Assembly: GCA_963797535.1 (NCBI GenBank)
Contig: CAWCPQ010000005.1
Location: forward strand, 1-64,000
Reading direction: 5' to 3'
DNA from: JAWWOL01 sp963797535
Lineage (GTDB): Bacteria > Actinomycetota > Actinomycetes > JAWWOL01
Length of the DNA: 64,000 nucleotides
How positions within the stretch are numbered: position 1 is the first letter of the stretch; each line of letters opens with the position of its first letter. The position numbers and the translations under genes were made by a program. This document shows positions 53,363 through 61,352 of the stretch, piece by piece. The notes beneath the pieces were generated by a model. The model was not told the origin of the DNA and did no database searches. It saw nothing but the letters and a program-made list of their open reading frames with translations.

Positions 53363-53782
53363 AAACAGTCTGAGGGTGTGTCCATCCAGTTCCGGCTCGA
53401 CCCGTCCTCGGGTGTACCGACCTACCAGCAGCTGGTCCGGCAGGTGGAGCACGCGCTGCGGCTCGGTTTCCTCACGCCGGGTGACCGACTGCCGACGGTC
53501 AAGGAGGTGGTCGGGGCGCTCGCGATCAACCCCAACACCGTGCTGAAGGCCTACCGCGAGCTGGAGCACAAGGGGCTCGCTGCCGGTCGCCCCGGCCAGG
53601 GGACGTACATCGAGGGCACTCTCGAAGTGGTTCCGCCACGGGACCGGCAGGCGCTGCGGACCGGGCTGATTCAGTGGTTGGATGCGGCAGCGTTGGCAGG
53701 GCTGGAGGACGAGGGCATCCGGGCATTGTTCGATGACGCGTTGCATGAGCGCGCCAGCCGCAGGGCCGAGGTGGCCTCGTGA
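53351..53782 (+). CDS. GntR-family regulator, YtrA type
   Basis: 143 residues. A GntR winged helix: GVPTYQQLVRQVEHALRLGF, LTPGDRLPTVKEVVGALAIN, PNTVLKAYRELEHKGLAAGR and PGQGTYI. A short C-terminal helical tail replaces the usual effector domain, as in the YtrA subfamily, which controls ABC exporters. ATG 53351 is chosen; a frame extension to 53291 adds a non-family leader. Its stop overlaps the ABC gene start (GTGA). Confidence 0.92.
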   Translation: MEIDKQSEGVSIQFRLDPSSGVPTYQQLVRQVEHALRLGFLTPGDRLPTVKEVVGALAINPNTVLKAYRELEHKGLAAGRPGQGTYIEGTLEVVPPRDRQALRTGLIQWLDAAALAGLEDEGIRALFDDALHERASRRAEVAS

Positions 53783-54687
53783 ATGCGATCGAGACCAGCG
53801 GGCTGGGCAAACGGTACGGGCGCACGTGGGCTCTGCACGACTGCACGCTGGCGATCCCGGCCGGCCGGGTCGTCGCCCTGGTCGGGCCGAATGGGGCCGG
53901 CAAGTCCACCCTGCTGCACCTGGCCGTCGGCCTGACCGAAGCGACCGCCGGCCGGATCGCCGTGCTCGGCGGCGTGGCGCCAGGCTCGGACGACGCGCTG
54001 GAGCGGATCGGCTTTGTGGCGCAGGACACCCCGCTCTACCCGAACCTGAGTGTGCGGGACACCCTGCGACTGGTGGCCAGCCTGTCCCGGCGCTGGGACG
54101 AGGCGGATGCCCGAGCGCGGCTGGCGGCGCTGGAGATCCCACTGGACCGCAAGGTGGGCAAGCTCTCCGGTGGCCAGCACTCCCAGGTGGCGCTCGCCGT
54201 CACTCTTGCCAGGCGCCCCGAGCTGCTGATCCTGGACGAACCGGTGGCCCGGCTCGACCCGGTGGCACGCTATGACTTCATGGCCGCCCTGATGTCTGCC
54301 GTGGCGGAGACCGGTGTCTCGGTGCTCCTCTCCTCGCACGTCGTCTCGGAGTTGGAGCGGGTGTGCGACTACCTGGTCGTGCTCGGCCAGGGCCGGGTAC
54401 AGGTCGCCGGTGGCGTCGACGATCTGATCGGCGCGCACCGGGTGCTGACCGGGCCGACGGCACAGGCCGACGCTGTCGCCGATGGCCTGCAGGTGGTACG
54501 GGACCACCGCTCCGCCCGTGCAGCCACCCTGCTCGCCCGGGTCGACGACGCTGCCGTACCGCAGGGTTGGCACTCTGCCGCGGCAACCCTCGAGGAGATC
54601 GTGCTGGGCTACCTCAGGACGCCGACCGCCACGTCTCTGCCCGGGCCGCACACCGGTGGTCCGTCGGTCATGGAGCGGTCGGCGTGA
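53779..54687 (+). CDS. ABC transporter ATP-binding protein
   Basis: 302 residues. Walker A GPNGAGKST (about residue 40), signature KLSGGQ, Walker B LLILDEPVARLDP and the His switch in SSHVVSE. The C-terminal 80 residues form an accessory domain. Starts at a GTG overlapping the GntR stop. It energises the permease encoded next, as in YtrA-type operons for antibiotic or peptide export or envelope stress. Confidence 0.95.
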   Translation: MNAIETSGLGKRYGRTWALHDCTLAIPAGRVVALVGPNGAGKSTLLHLAVGLTEATAGRIAVLGGVAPGSDDALERIGFVAQDTPLYPNLSVRDTLRLVASLSRRWDEADARARLAALEIPLDRKVGKLSGGQHSQVALAVTLARRPELLILDEPVARLDPVARYDFMAALMSAVAETGVSVLLSSHVVSELERVCDYLVVLGQGRVQVAGGVDDLIGAHRVLTGPTAQADAVADGLQVVRDHRSARAATLLARVDDAAVPQGWHSAAATLEEIVLGYLRTPTATSLPGPHTGGPSVMERSA

Positions 54688-55676
54688 CCGCCGCGACGAT
54701 CGGCTCACTGCGCTGGCACCCTCGGCTGCGCGGGCTGACCTGGGTGACCTGGCGGCAGCACCGCGCGGCGCTGGCCGGAACGCTGGCCCTGCTCGGCGGG
54801 ACCGCGTTGGTGCTGCTGATCAACGGCCGCGCGATGCACCGGGCCTACGCCGGGATCGCCATGTGTGGCGGCACTCCCTGCGAGGTGCCGTACCAGCTGT
54901 TCACCGGCAAGTACCAGGCCTGGGCCCAGTTCCTGCCCCGCTTCCTCACGTTCCTGCCCGCCGTTATCGGGGTGTTCGTCGGCGCCCCGCTGGTGGCCCG
55001 TGAGCTCGAGTCAGGTACCTATCGGTTCGCCTGGACCCAGGGCCGTGGCCGGGTGCGCTGGATCGAGGCCAAGCTGGTGCTGCTCGGCTCGACGCTGACC
55101 CTGCTGGCGGTTGCCTTCTCCTGGTGCTTCTCCTGGTGGTTCGGCCCATGGCACTCGATCATGGGCCGGATGGGCAGTGGCCAGGCCTACGAGATCGAGG
55201 GCCTGGTCTTCGCCGCAAGGACCCTTTTCGCCTTCACCTCAGGTGTTTTTCTCGGCGCCGTCATCCGGCGAACCGTGCCGGCGATGGCCGCTACCGCTGC
55301 GCTCTGGCTCGCCGTCGCGTGGCCCACCACCATCTACCTCCGGCCGCTCATCCAACCGGCCAAGGTGGTGTCGGACGCCGCGTACATCGGTATCGACAAA
55401 GCCTGGACGATCAGCTCCTGGGTCCAGGACGGCTCAGGGCACCACCTCAGCGACAGCCAGGTGACCACGCTCGCGGGCCGGGCACGCGCGGCCGGGGTGC
55501 AGTCGTCCGACCAGTTCACCAGCTGGCTGGCGCAGCACCACTACACCCGCTGGGACTCCTACCAGCCGGACAGTCGGTTCTGGCACTTCCAGGCCGTCGA
55601 GGCGTCCTGCTGGGTGCTGGCGGCACTCCTGTTCGCTGCGGCCACCGTGTGGTGGCTGCGCCGCCGGGCGGCCTAG
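54684..55676 (+). CDS. ABC transporter permease
   Basis: 330 residues from GTG 54684, overlapping the ATPase stop (GTGA). Six membrane segments: GTLALLGGTALVLLIN, FLPAVIGVFVGAPLVA, LGSTLTLLAVAFSWCFSWWF, LFAFTSGVFLGAVI, PAMAATAALWLAVAW and CWVLAALLFAAATVWW. A conserved ELESGTYRFAWTQG loop couples to the ATPase in this family. A large extracellular loop of about 90 residues lies before the last segment. The stop overlaps that of the convergent IS481 fragment. Confidence 0.9.
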   Translation: MTAATIGSLRWHPRLRGLTWVTWRQHRAALAGTLALLGGTALVLLINGRAMHRAYAGIAMCGGTPCEVPYQLFTGKYQAWAQFLPRFLTFLPAVIGVFVGAPLVARELESGTYRFAWTQGRGRVRWIEAKLVLLGSTLTLLAVAFSWCFSWWFGPWHSIMGRMGSGQAYEIEGLVFAARTLFAFTSGVFLGAVIRRTVPAMAATAALWLAVAWPTTIYLRPLIQPAKVVSDAAYIGIDKAWTISSWVQDGSGHHLSDSQVTTLAGRARAAGVQSSDQFTSWLAQHHYTRWDSYQPDSRFWHFQAVEASCWVLAALLFAAATVWWLRRRAA

Positions 55677-55805
55677 CTGTACTGACCGGGGAGGTTGGTT
55701 GAGCGGGTGATCGGGGGGACCTTCCCGATGGCGGTGTGGAGCCGGTGGTGGTTGTAGCGGTGGAGCCATGCTGGCAGAGCATTGCGGCGGGCTTGTTCTG
55801 AGGGG
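55673..55805 (-). pseudogene. IS481-family transposase C-terminal remnant
   Basis: The minus strand reads SEQARRNALPAWLHRYNHHR, then LHTAIGKVPPITRSTNLPGQ and YS before a stop. This is the C-terminal end of IS481-type integrase-like transposases (WLxxYNxxRxHxAxGxxPPIxR). The upstream 300 or so residues are missing; instead the 105-bp repeat copy 2 follows directly. Confidence 0.7.
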
Positions 55806-55811
55806 TAGTGC

Positions 55812-55916
55812 CGGGACAACGCCCACATGCCTCGTCGTGGAACGGTCACCTTATGCCACCCTCGCGGCAACTGGTACATCGTGACGGATCTCGACGACCC
55901 AAGCGTGCAGGCCTTC
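55812..55916 (-). repeat. 105-bp repeat, copy 2
   Basis: Inverted partner of 5442-5546, about 50 kb away, 100 of 105 bases identical. It contains the first 30 codons of a small open frame on the plus strand. Confidence 0.85.
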
Positions 55917-55949
55917 GAGCTCAACGGCGATGGCAGTGCCGGCGGCTGA
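55827..55949 (+). CDS. Truncated 40-aa copy of the small protein at 5316-5531
   Basis: Begins MPRRGTVTLCHPRGNWYIVT then DLDDPSVQAFELNGDGSAGG and stops. The first 30 residues match the other copy with one change (F to L), then diverge at the end of the 105-bp repeat. Possibly a dead fragment carried with transposon DNA. Confidence 0.35.
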   Translation: MPRRGTVTLCHPRGNWYIVTDLDDPSVQAFELNGDGSAGG

Positions 55950-56039
55950 ATAGCCTGCGTCGATAGCCGATCAGCAGTCGTACGGGGTATCCAAGGAAAA
56001 CCGGTGGGCGGGCCGGCAGGCCTCGGGCATGATCCCGAG

Positions 56040-56594
56040 ATGGATACCTACCTGGAGACCGAGCGGTTGGCGTTGCGCCGCTTCACTGCCGATGAGGCCG
56101 ACCTGCTGATCGAACTGGACAGCGATCCGGCGGTGATGCGTTACCTGACCGGAGGCGAGCCGACCGCGCCGGAGCTCTACCGCGACCGCGGCATCCCCAG
56201 CATCCTCGCCGGCTACGACAGGTGGGACGGCAAGTTCGGGCTGTTCGCCGCGGTTGAGAAGGACGGTGGAGCTTTCATCGGCTGGTTCTGCCTGCGGCCC
56301 GAGCCGGAGGGTCCCCTGGACGAGGTCGAGCTCGGCTATCGGCTGCGGCAGGCGGCTTGGGGCAACGGGTATGCGACCGAGGGCTCGCGGGCCCTGCTGG
56401 AAAAGGCGTTCACCGAACTCGGTGTGCGCTTGGTCTGGGCTGAGACGATGTCCGTGAACCAGGCTTCGCGCCACGTGATGGACAAGCTCGAGATGAGGCT
56501 GGCGCACACCATCCCCACGCCCGATGACATGCTGATGGTCGAGGGCTCCGAGCTTGGGGGCGTACGGTACGAGATCGTCAACGAGCAGCGATAG
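56040..56594 (+). CDS. GNAT acetyltransferase (RimJ/RimL type)
   Basis: 184 residues. Opens MDTYLETERLALRRFTADEA; the central YRLRQAAWGNGYATEGSRAL contains the acetyl-CoA loop, and ETMSVNQASRHVMDKLEMRL is the C-terminal strand-helix. ATG 56040 is chosen over an ATG at 56004 because family members begin ETERL within ten residues of the start. Substrate unknown. Confidence 0.9.
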   Translation: MDTYLETERLALRRFTADEADLLIELDSDPAVMRYLTGGEPTAPELYRDRGIPSILAGYDRWDGKFGLFAAVEKDGGAFIGWFCLRPEPEGPLDEVELGYRLRQAAWGNGYATEGSRALLEKAFTELGVRLVWAETMSVNQASRHVMDKLEMRLAHTIPTPDDMLMVEGSELGGVRYEIVNEQR

Positions 56595-56912
56595 CAGCTG
56601 CGGCAGCGCCAGGAAGCAAGCGGTCGGACTGGTCCCCGCGTGATGACCACACGGTGGCCGCCGAGCCCGCCATGAGAGTGAATCCAGTCGCGGTTTCCGA
56701 CAATGGATTCACATCCATGCCGCCCAACGATTCGCAACCGGTTGCCTTGCTTGCAGTCAGCCCACGGTGGTGATGCGGGCCACCCCTCGACCATCAAAGC
56801 TGGCGACCACGATCGAGCCATCGCCTGACTCGGCGGCGCCGCGGCGGGGCGTCTCCGGGGCCAAGGGCGTCGTGGGGAAGCGTCTCCGGTCCGTACACCA
56901 GGCCCGAATGGC
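56595..56912. other. Intergenic with a possible gene tail
   Basis: 318 bases. On the minus strand at 56757-56850 a frame reads ESGDGSIVVASFDGRGVARI then TTVG and a stop, which looks like the C-terminus of a lost beta-rich protein. Nothing else recognised. Confidence 0.3.
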
Positions 56913-57491
56913 TCAGGCTGCCGGCACATCGCGGCCGAGGAACGCGACCAACCTGTCGATCGCCGGGGCGTTATCGGCGACGTGCCGTGCCGGGCCGAAA
57001 CAGCCCCCGCCGGGACGCACCGCTCGCCCATCCGCCCTGGCGAAGGCCAGCGACTCCACAGCGGCATCCTCGGGCAGTTCCGCCGGTCGCCCGAGAGCCC
57101 GGGCAAGGTCCCAGCCGTGGGCCAGCAGGTCGTACATGCGGATCTTCAGCCGCTCCGCGCCGGTAGCGGCACCGAGCGGGCCCTGGTAAGAGCGATCGAG
57201 AACGCCTGGTTCCCCGAACGCATCGAGCAGCGCGGCCGCCGAATCGCGGTAGGCGCTACCGAGCTGGTCGCTCCGCATTCCTGCACCCCGCTGTGGCAGC
57301 GGTTGCTCGGCGAGCACGGCAATGAACACCAGATTCTTGCCGACCAGATGCTCGACGAGCCGGTGCACGGTCCAGTCCATGCACGGAGTCGGCGCGGACC
57401 ACTGGTCGGGCTGGATCGCATCGATCAGCTCACCGACAGCGGCAAACGAACGAGCGAGTCGGTCGAGCTGGACTTTGTCATCTTCGGCCAC
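56913..57491 (-). CDS. TIGR03086 / mycothiol maleylpyruvate isomerase-like DinB protein
   Basis: 192 residues of the actinobacterial DinB-like family that uses mycothiol or a metal. Signatures: WSAPTPCMDWTVHRLVEHLV (with metal-binding His), an internal YDLLAHGWDLARALGRP (second His), and APAIDRLVAFLGRDVP at the C-terminus. GTG 57491 is chosen because AGAGG stands upstream; an ATG at 57518 is an alternative. Substrate unknown. Confidence 0.88.
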   Translation of the reverse strand: MAEDDKVQLDRLARSFAAVGELIDAIQPDQWSAPTPCMDWTVHRLVEHLVGKNLVFIAVLAEQPLPQRGAGMRSDQLGSAYRDSAAALLDAFGEPGVLDRSYQGPLGAATGAERLKIRMYDLLAHGWDLARALGRPAELPEDAAVESLAFARADGRAVRPGGGCFGPARHVADNAPAIDRLVAFLGRDVPAA

Positions 57492-57785
57492 GAGGGCACC
57501 TCTCACAGAGGGCGCCACCGAGCAAGCTGCCCTCAGGTCAGCAAACTCCAGGAGGCGCGGAAACGGTCATCGACACGGAACGTCGCACCTCCTTCCCACT
57601 CGATCGGTCGACTGCGAGTCTGCCACATCGGCCGTGCGGTCGCGCTGAATTGTTGCTGACTTCGAAGGGATCGGTGACCGGCAGCGTCAATCGTCCTTGC
57701 CGCTTGGCATCCGAGTCTGCAGCGGTTTCGCCGAGCCACCCGACCGCCGGGCTGACCACGCGGCCGCCCTGATAAGTTGCGGCAG

Positions 57786-59378
57786 ATGGCGGCGGAGCAA
57801 GAGGACCGGGTTACCGGCGGCGGCCGGTCGATCACCGTAGCGGTCACGGCCTTGGCCATCGTCGTCGGCGTAACGCTGCGACTGTGGTTCCTCATGACCC
57901 CGCAGGGCCGAATGGACGGCGACGAGGCCCTGGCCGGCGTCATGGTCCAGCACATCCTCCGCGGCCACCAGTACACCTTTGTTGCTGGACAGCTCTACAA
58001 CGGAAGCGACGAGCAGTACCTGCAGGCTGCGCTCGCCCTGGTCGTCCCCGTTACCCAGTTCACCCTGCGCCTGGTCGAGGTCGCGCTGTGGGCTGTGACC
58101 GCCGTGCTGGTCGCTGTCACCACGCGGCGCCTGACCGGATCGGCCACCAGGGCGGCGATCGCCACCTGGCTCCTCGCCCTGGGCCCGTACTTCGCCGTCT
58201 GGCGCAGCATCCGGGCCCACGGGTCCTACGCGGGCACCGAACTGGTCGGTGTCCTGGCGATCCTGACCGTGATCCGGCTGCGCAGCACTGGCCGGGGAGC
58301 GGTGCTGCTCGGTCTGTGCTGCGGCTTCACCCTGTGGGCGGCATGGACCACGGCCTACCTCGTCCTCCCAGCGGTGCTGTACGCCCTGCCGGTGCTGGTC
58401 CGACGGTGGCGGACGGCCGCCGCCTGGCTGGGTGGCCTGGTGGTCGGCTGCCTGCCTGCGCTGATCTGGTCGCTGGACCGGTCCCGGCTGCCGGGGTTGA
58501 GTGCAGAGAAGTCACACAACACGCCCCTGCAACGTCTTTACAACCTCGTGCACTACACGTTCGGCGAGTTCAGCGGGATGACCTACTACAACGGGCACGG
58601 CGGCGCCCCGTACCTGGTCCTGCCGGTTCTGCTGCTGCTCGGGGGAGTTTGGCTGGGCGCCTGCTGGACAATGCGCCAGGACTGGCGCGCGCTGGTCACG
58701 ATGCGCCCCGGCCCGGTCGACCCACGCGTGATGCTGCTGGCCGTCGTGCCGGTGGTCATCGTGGCCTACGCGGCATCCAAGTACACCTGGTACGTCGGGG
58801 AACCGCGCTACCTTTTTGCCGCGACGCCGGCACTGCCGATGGGCGTTGCCTGCGTCGTGTCGTGGCCCGGCCGCAGCGTCCGGAGGCTGGCCGGGGCGGC
58901 CTGCGGACTGGTTGCCGCCACCGGCAGCGTCTTGTCGATCGGACTCCTGGCCGAGCACTCGGGCCACAGCCCTGGCTACTCCGTGGCCTGCCTGCGACAG
59001 GTCACCGACTACCTGGTTGCCCACCACGAGACGGCCGTCTATTCGGACTACTGGTCCGGTATGCCGCTGCAGATGGAGGCCGGCCGATCGCTGTCGGTCG
59101 GACCGAGGACCACCGGCCGGACCCGGTTCCCGGAGCTCAGGGAGCGGGCCGACGCCAGCCCGTCGCCCGTCTACGTCGAGGGACACATCCCCGATTCGAT
59201 GGGCGAGGACTCGGACCAGGTGACCGTGGTGGACAACGCGCTCAAGAAGCACGGGGTCCAGGCCGAGCGGCACGGGGTGAGCTGCATGGTCGTGTGGGAC
59301 CACCTCAGCAGGCCACTCGGGCCGATCGCACTGGGCATCGGCGTCCCGCTGACGCACGCAGACCTGCGCAACAGCTGA
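57786..59378 (+). CDS. GT-C-fold glycosyltransferase-like membrane protein
   Basis: 530 residues with about ten membrane segments and an extracellular C-terminal domain of about 120 residues. The first loop, after TM1, has RMDGDEALAGVMVQHIL, the acidic motif expected of lipid-linked GT-C enzymes (ArnT/PMT-like). It probably transfers sugars from polyprenyl donors on the outer face of the membrane; acceptor unknown. ATG 57786 is chosen; a TTG at 57777 is possible. Stands alone. Confidence 0.75.
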   Translation: MAAEQEDRVTGGGRSITVAVTALAIVVGVTLRLWFLMTPQGRMDGDEALAGVMVQHILRGHQYTFVAGQLYNGSDEQYLQAALALVVPVTQFTLRLVEVALWAVTAVLVAVTTRRLTGSATRAAIATWLLALGPYFAVWRSIRAHGSYAGTELVGVLAILTVIRLRSTGRGAVLLGLCCGFTLWAAWTTAYLVLPAVLYALPVLVRRWRTAAAWLGGLVVGCLPALIWSLDRSRLPGLSAEKSHNTPLQRLYNLVHYTFGEFSGMTYYNGHGGAPYLVLPVLLLLGGVWLGACWTMRQDWRALVTMRPGPVDPRVMLLAVVPVVIVAYAASKYTWYVGEPRYLFAATPALPMGVACVVSWPGRSVRRLAGAACGLVAATGSVLSIGLLAEHSGHSPGYSVACLRQVTDYLVAHHETAVYSDYWSGMPLQMEAGRSLSVGPRTTGRTRFPELRERADASPSPVYVEGHIPDSMGEDSDQVTVVDNALKKHGVQAERHGVSCMVVWDHLSRPLGPIALGIGVPLTHADLRNS

Positions 59379-59454
59379 GCCGATCAGCAACCGGCAGGGC
59401 GGACTGCCCGGCGGCCCAAGCCTCGCCCACGGTGCTGCTGACCTGGAACGGGTG

Positions 59455-60726
59455 TCACGACAGGTCGGCGTTGGCGACTGCGCGGTGGCGCTCGCCTTCA
59501 TCCAGGGACTCACGTTGTACGCCGCCCTGATGCGGATGCGCTGAGCCGCCGCCATCCCGCGCCCTGTCCAGCACGGCGAAAGCCGCCCCGAGCGCCGCCA
59601 GGCTCGCGGCCGTGAACAGCAGCAGCCGCGGACCCCAGCCCACGAGGGCACCCGCCAACGCCGTTCCCGCTGATGCACCGGCAGTCTTCAGCGCCGCCAT
59701 CGCCACGAACACCTGTGCTCTGGCCCCCTCGGGCGCATAGGTCGATCGGACTGCCAGGCTCGCGGCGAACAGCACCGCGCTCACAACCCCTGCGGTGGCG
59801 AACGCGACCAGGCCGACGAGGAAGGTCGGCACTGCAGCACACAGGCCGATAACGATCGCGGTGAGGCCGACGAGAGCGGTCAGCCGGCGCTCGGGCTCCC
59901 CGCGCAGCGGATGGGCCGCGACCGCGAAGGCGCCGGCGAGGGTGCCCAGGCCGTACGAAGCGTTCAGCGCCGCGCCACTACTGAGGGTGCCGTGCAGCTG
60001 CAGCCCGAGGAGTACGGCAATCACCGCGAACCCGCCGGTACCGATCGCGGTCAGCGTCGTCGCGACGAGCGTGCGGCGCAGTGGACCGGTCGCCGCGATG
60101 GCGCGCAGGGCAGCGCCCACCGGCAGGGCTGCCGACCGCTCCGGGGACCGCCCGGCCGGGATCGTCCAGACCAGCGCCGACCCCGTGATCGCTGCAACGG
60201 CAAGGCAAAGCACGGCAGCCGCTGGCCCGACGGCGACCGCCACGACCGCGACGCAGGCCGGCCCGACCGTCGTACCTATGCCGTACGTAGCCGCGTCCCA
60301 GCCCTCGGCCCTGCGTTGGGCCTTCTCATCGGGCGCGACCAGAGCCGCGAGCTTGGCACTGAAGCCCCCGGTCATGAACGGACCACAGCTGCCCGCCAGT
60401 GCGACGCACAGCGCCGGGATCAGTACGGCCGTCCTGCCCAGGGTGAAGGTGGCTACGGCCAGGGCGATGCCGAAGGTTGCGAACGCCACCGCGAGCACGC
60501 GCCGGTCATCGTTGGCACGATCCAGCGGCCGGGCGAGCAGCGGCCCGAGCAGCTGCGGCGCGGTGAGAAGCGCGGCGAGGATGCCTCCCGTTCCCGTACC
60601 CCCTCCGGGTCGTCCGGCGAAGGAAGCGGCCAGTGCGATGAGCCCGACGGCCGCACCGCCGTCGGCGGCTCTGACCAGCGACGCCACCGCGATGTAGCGC
60701 GCGAGCAACGGGATGCGGTGCTGCAC
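59455..60726 (-). CDS. MFS transporter, 12 segments
   Basis: 423 residues. Segment 1 is LLARYIAVASLVRAADGGAA; the loop after TM2 has ARPLDRANDDRRVLAVAF (motif A-like); later GPFMTGGFSAKLAALVAP and GIGTTVGPACVAVVAVAV. It resembles small-molecule exporters of the DHA1/EntS kind. GTG 60726 is chosen because GGAGGAG lies six bases upstream; an upstream GTG (60741) is possible. It is divergent from the CGNR gene, with two palindromic operators in between. Confidence 0.85.
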   Translation of the reverse strand: MQHRIPLLARYIAVASLVRAADGGAAVGLIALAASFAGRPGGGTGTGGILAALLTAPQLLGPLLARPLDRANDDRRVLAVAFATFGIALAVATFTLGRTAVLIPALCVALAGSCGPFMTGGFSAKLAALVAPDEKAQRRAEGWDAATYGIGTTVGPACVAVVAVAVGPAAAVLCLAVAAITGSALVWTIPAGRSPERSAALPVGAALRAIAATGPLRRTLVATTLTAIGTGGFAVIAVLLGLQLHGTLSSGAALNASYGLGTLAGAFAVAAHPLRGEPERRLTALVGLTAIVIGLCAAVPTFLVGLVAFATAGVVSAVLFAASLAVRSTYAPEGARAQVFVAMAALKTAGASAGTALAGALVGWGPRLLLFTAASLAALGAAFAVLDRARDGGGSAHPHQGGVQRESLDEGERHRAVANADLS

Positions 60727-60745
60727 CGGCGACTCCTCCACCTCA

Positions 60746-60764
60746 TCACCTGTCTAACCGGTGA
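60746..60764. promoter_or_regulatory. Operator 1, TCACC-N9-GGTGA
   Basis: A palindrome between the MFS and CGNR genes with spacer TGTCTAACC. Its centre is 40 bp from that of operator 2, four helical turns. Confidence 0.65.
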
Positions 60765-60784
60765 CGGTGGTTGTAAACGCCGTC

Positions 60785-60805
60785 GTCACCTGTCAAAGTG
60801 GTGAC
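60785..60805. promoter_or_regulatory. Operator 2, GTCACC-N9-GGTGAC
   Basis: A stronger six-base-arm version of operator 1 with spacer TGTCAAAGT, ending one base before the CGNR start codon. The reverse complement of its spacer contains TTGACA, a possible -35 box for the MFS gene. Confidence 0.7.
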
Positions 60806-61351
60806 GTGGAGTTCGAGTTCGTCGCAGGAGACGCGTCGCTGGACTTCGTCGCGACCATGAGCGAGTGGACGACGACGCGACTCGAGCGGCTGACCTCACC
60901 CGAGGACCTAGCCGAGTGGCTGGTCGGCGCTGGCATCGTCGACGCCGCTCCGGCGGCCACGCAGGACGACCTGCTCGCCGCCCGCGAGCTGCGCCGCTAC
61001 CTCTACGACTTCCTGGTCCGGATCACCGAGGGTCGCCCACCGTCACGGGCCGGCCGCGAGGTCATCAACACCTACGCTGCCGCACCTCCTCCGCTGGTTG
61101 CCATGACCAGCCGCGGACTGCCGACGACCGCCGGCACTGTCGACGCGGCGCTCTCCCAGCTGGCCCGGCAGGCGATCCGGCTCGGCGCGGAGGACCGCCG
61201 CCGGTTCATCAGCTGGTGCGATGACGCCACCTGCACCAGGGCCTTCATCGACCGCTCGCGCGGCGGTCGGCGCCGGTGGTGCGGGATGTCCGGCTGCGGC
61301 GACCGGGCCAAGGCGGCCGCCTACCGGCAGCGCCGCAGCGCCGGGATCTGA
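60806..61351 (+). CDS. CGNR-type zinc-finger regulator
   Basis: 181 residues. The N-terminal ABATE-like domain reads FVAGDASLDFVATMSEW; the C-terminal zinc finger has CDDATCTRAFIDRSRGGRR then WCGMSGCGDRAKAAAYRQRR, where four cysteines bind zinc. The family hallmark CGNR is CGDR here. Start is GTG 60806 directly after operator 2. Probably a repressor of itself and the divergent MFS exporter. Confidence 0.9.
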   Translation: MEFEFVAGDASLDFVATMSEWTTTRLERLTSPEDLAEWLVGAGIVDAAPAATQDDLLAARELRRYLYDFLVRITEGRPPSRAGREVINTYAAAPPPLVAMTSRGLPTTAGTVDAALSQLARQAIRLGAEDRRRFISWCDDATCTRAFIDRSRGGRRRWCGMSGCGDRAKAAAYRQRRSAGI

Positions 61352-61352
61352 C

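Noticed and set aside
57884..59530. Second long plus-strand frame over the GT-C gene
   Set aside because: Pro/Arg/Gly-rich, without membrane segments, a shifted reading of the real hydrophobic protein.
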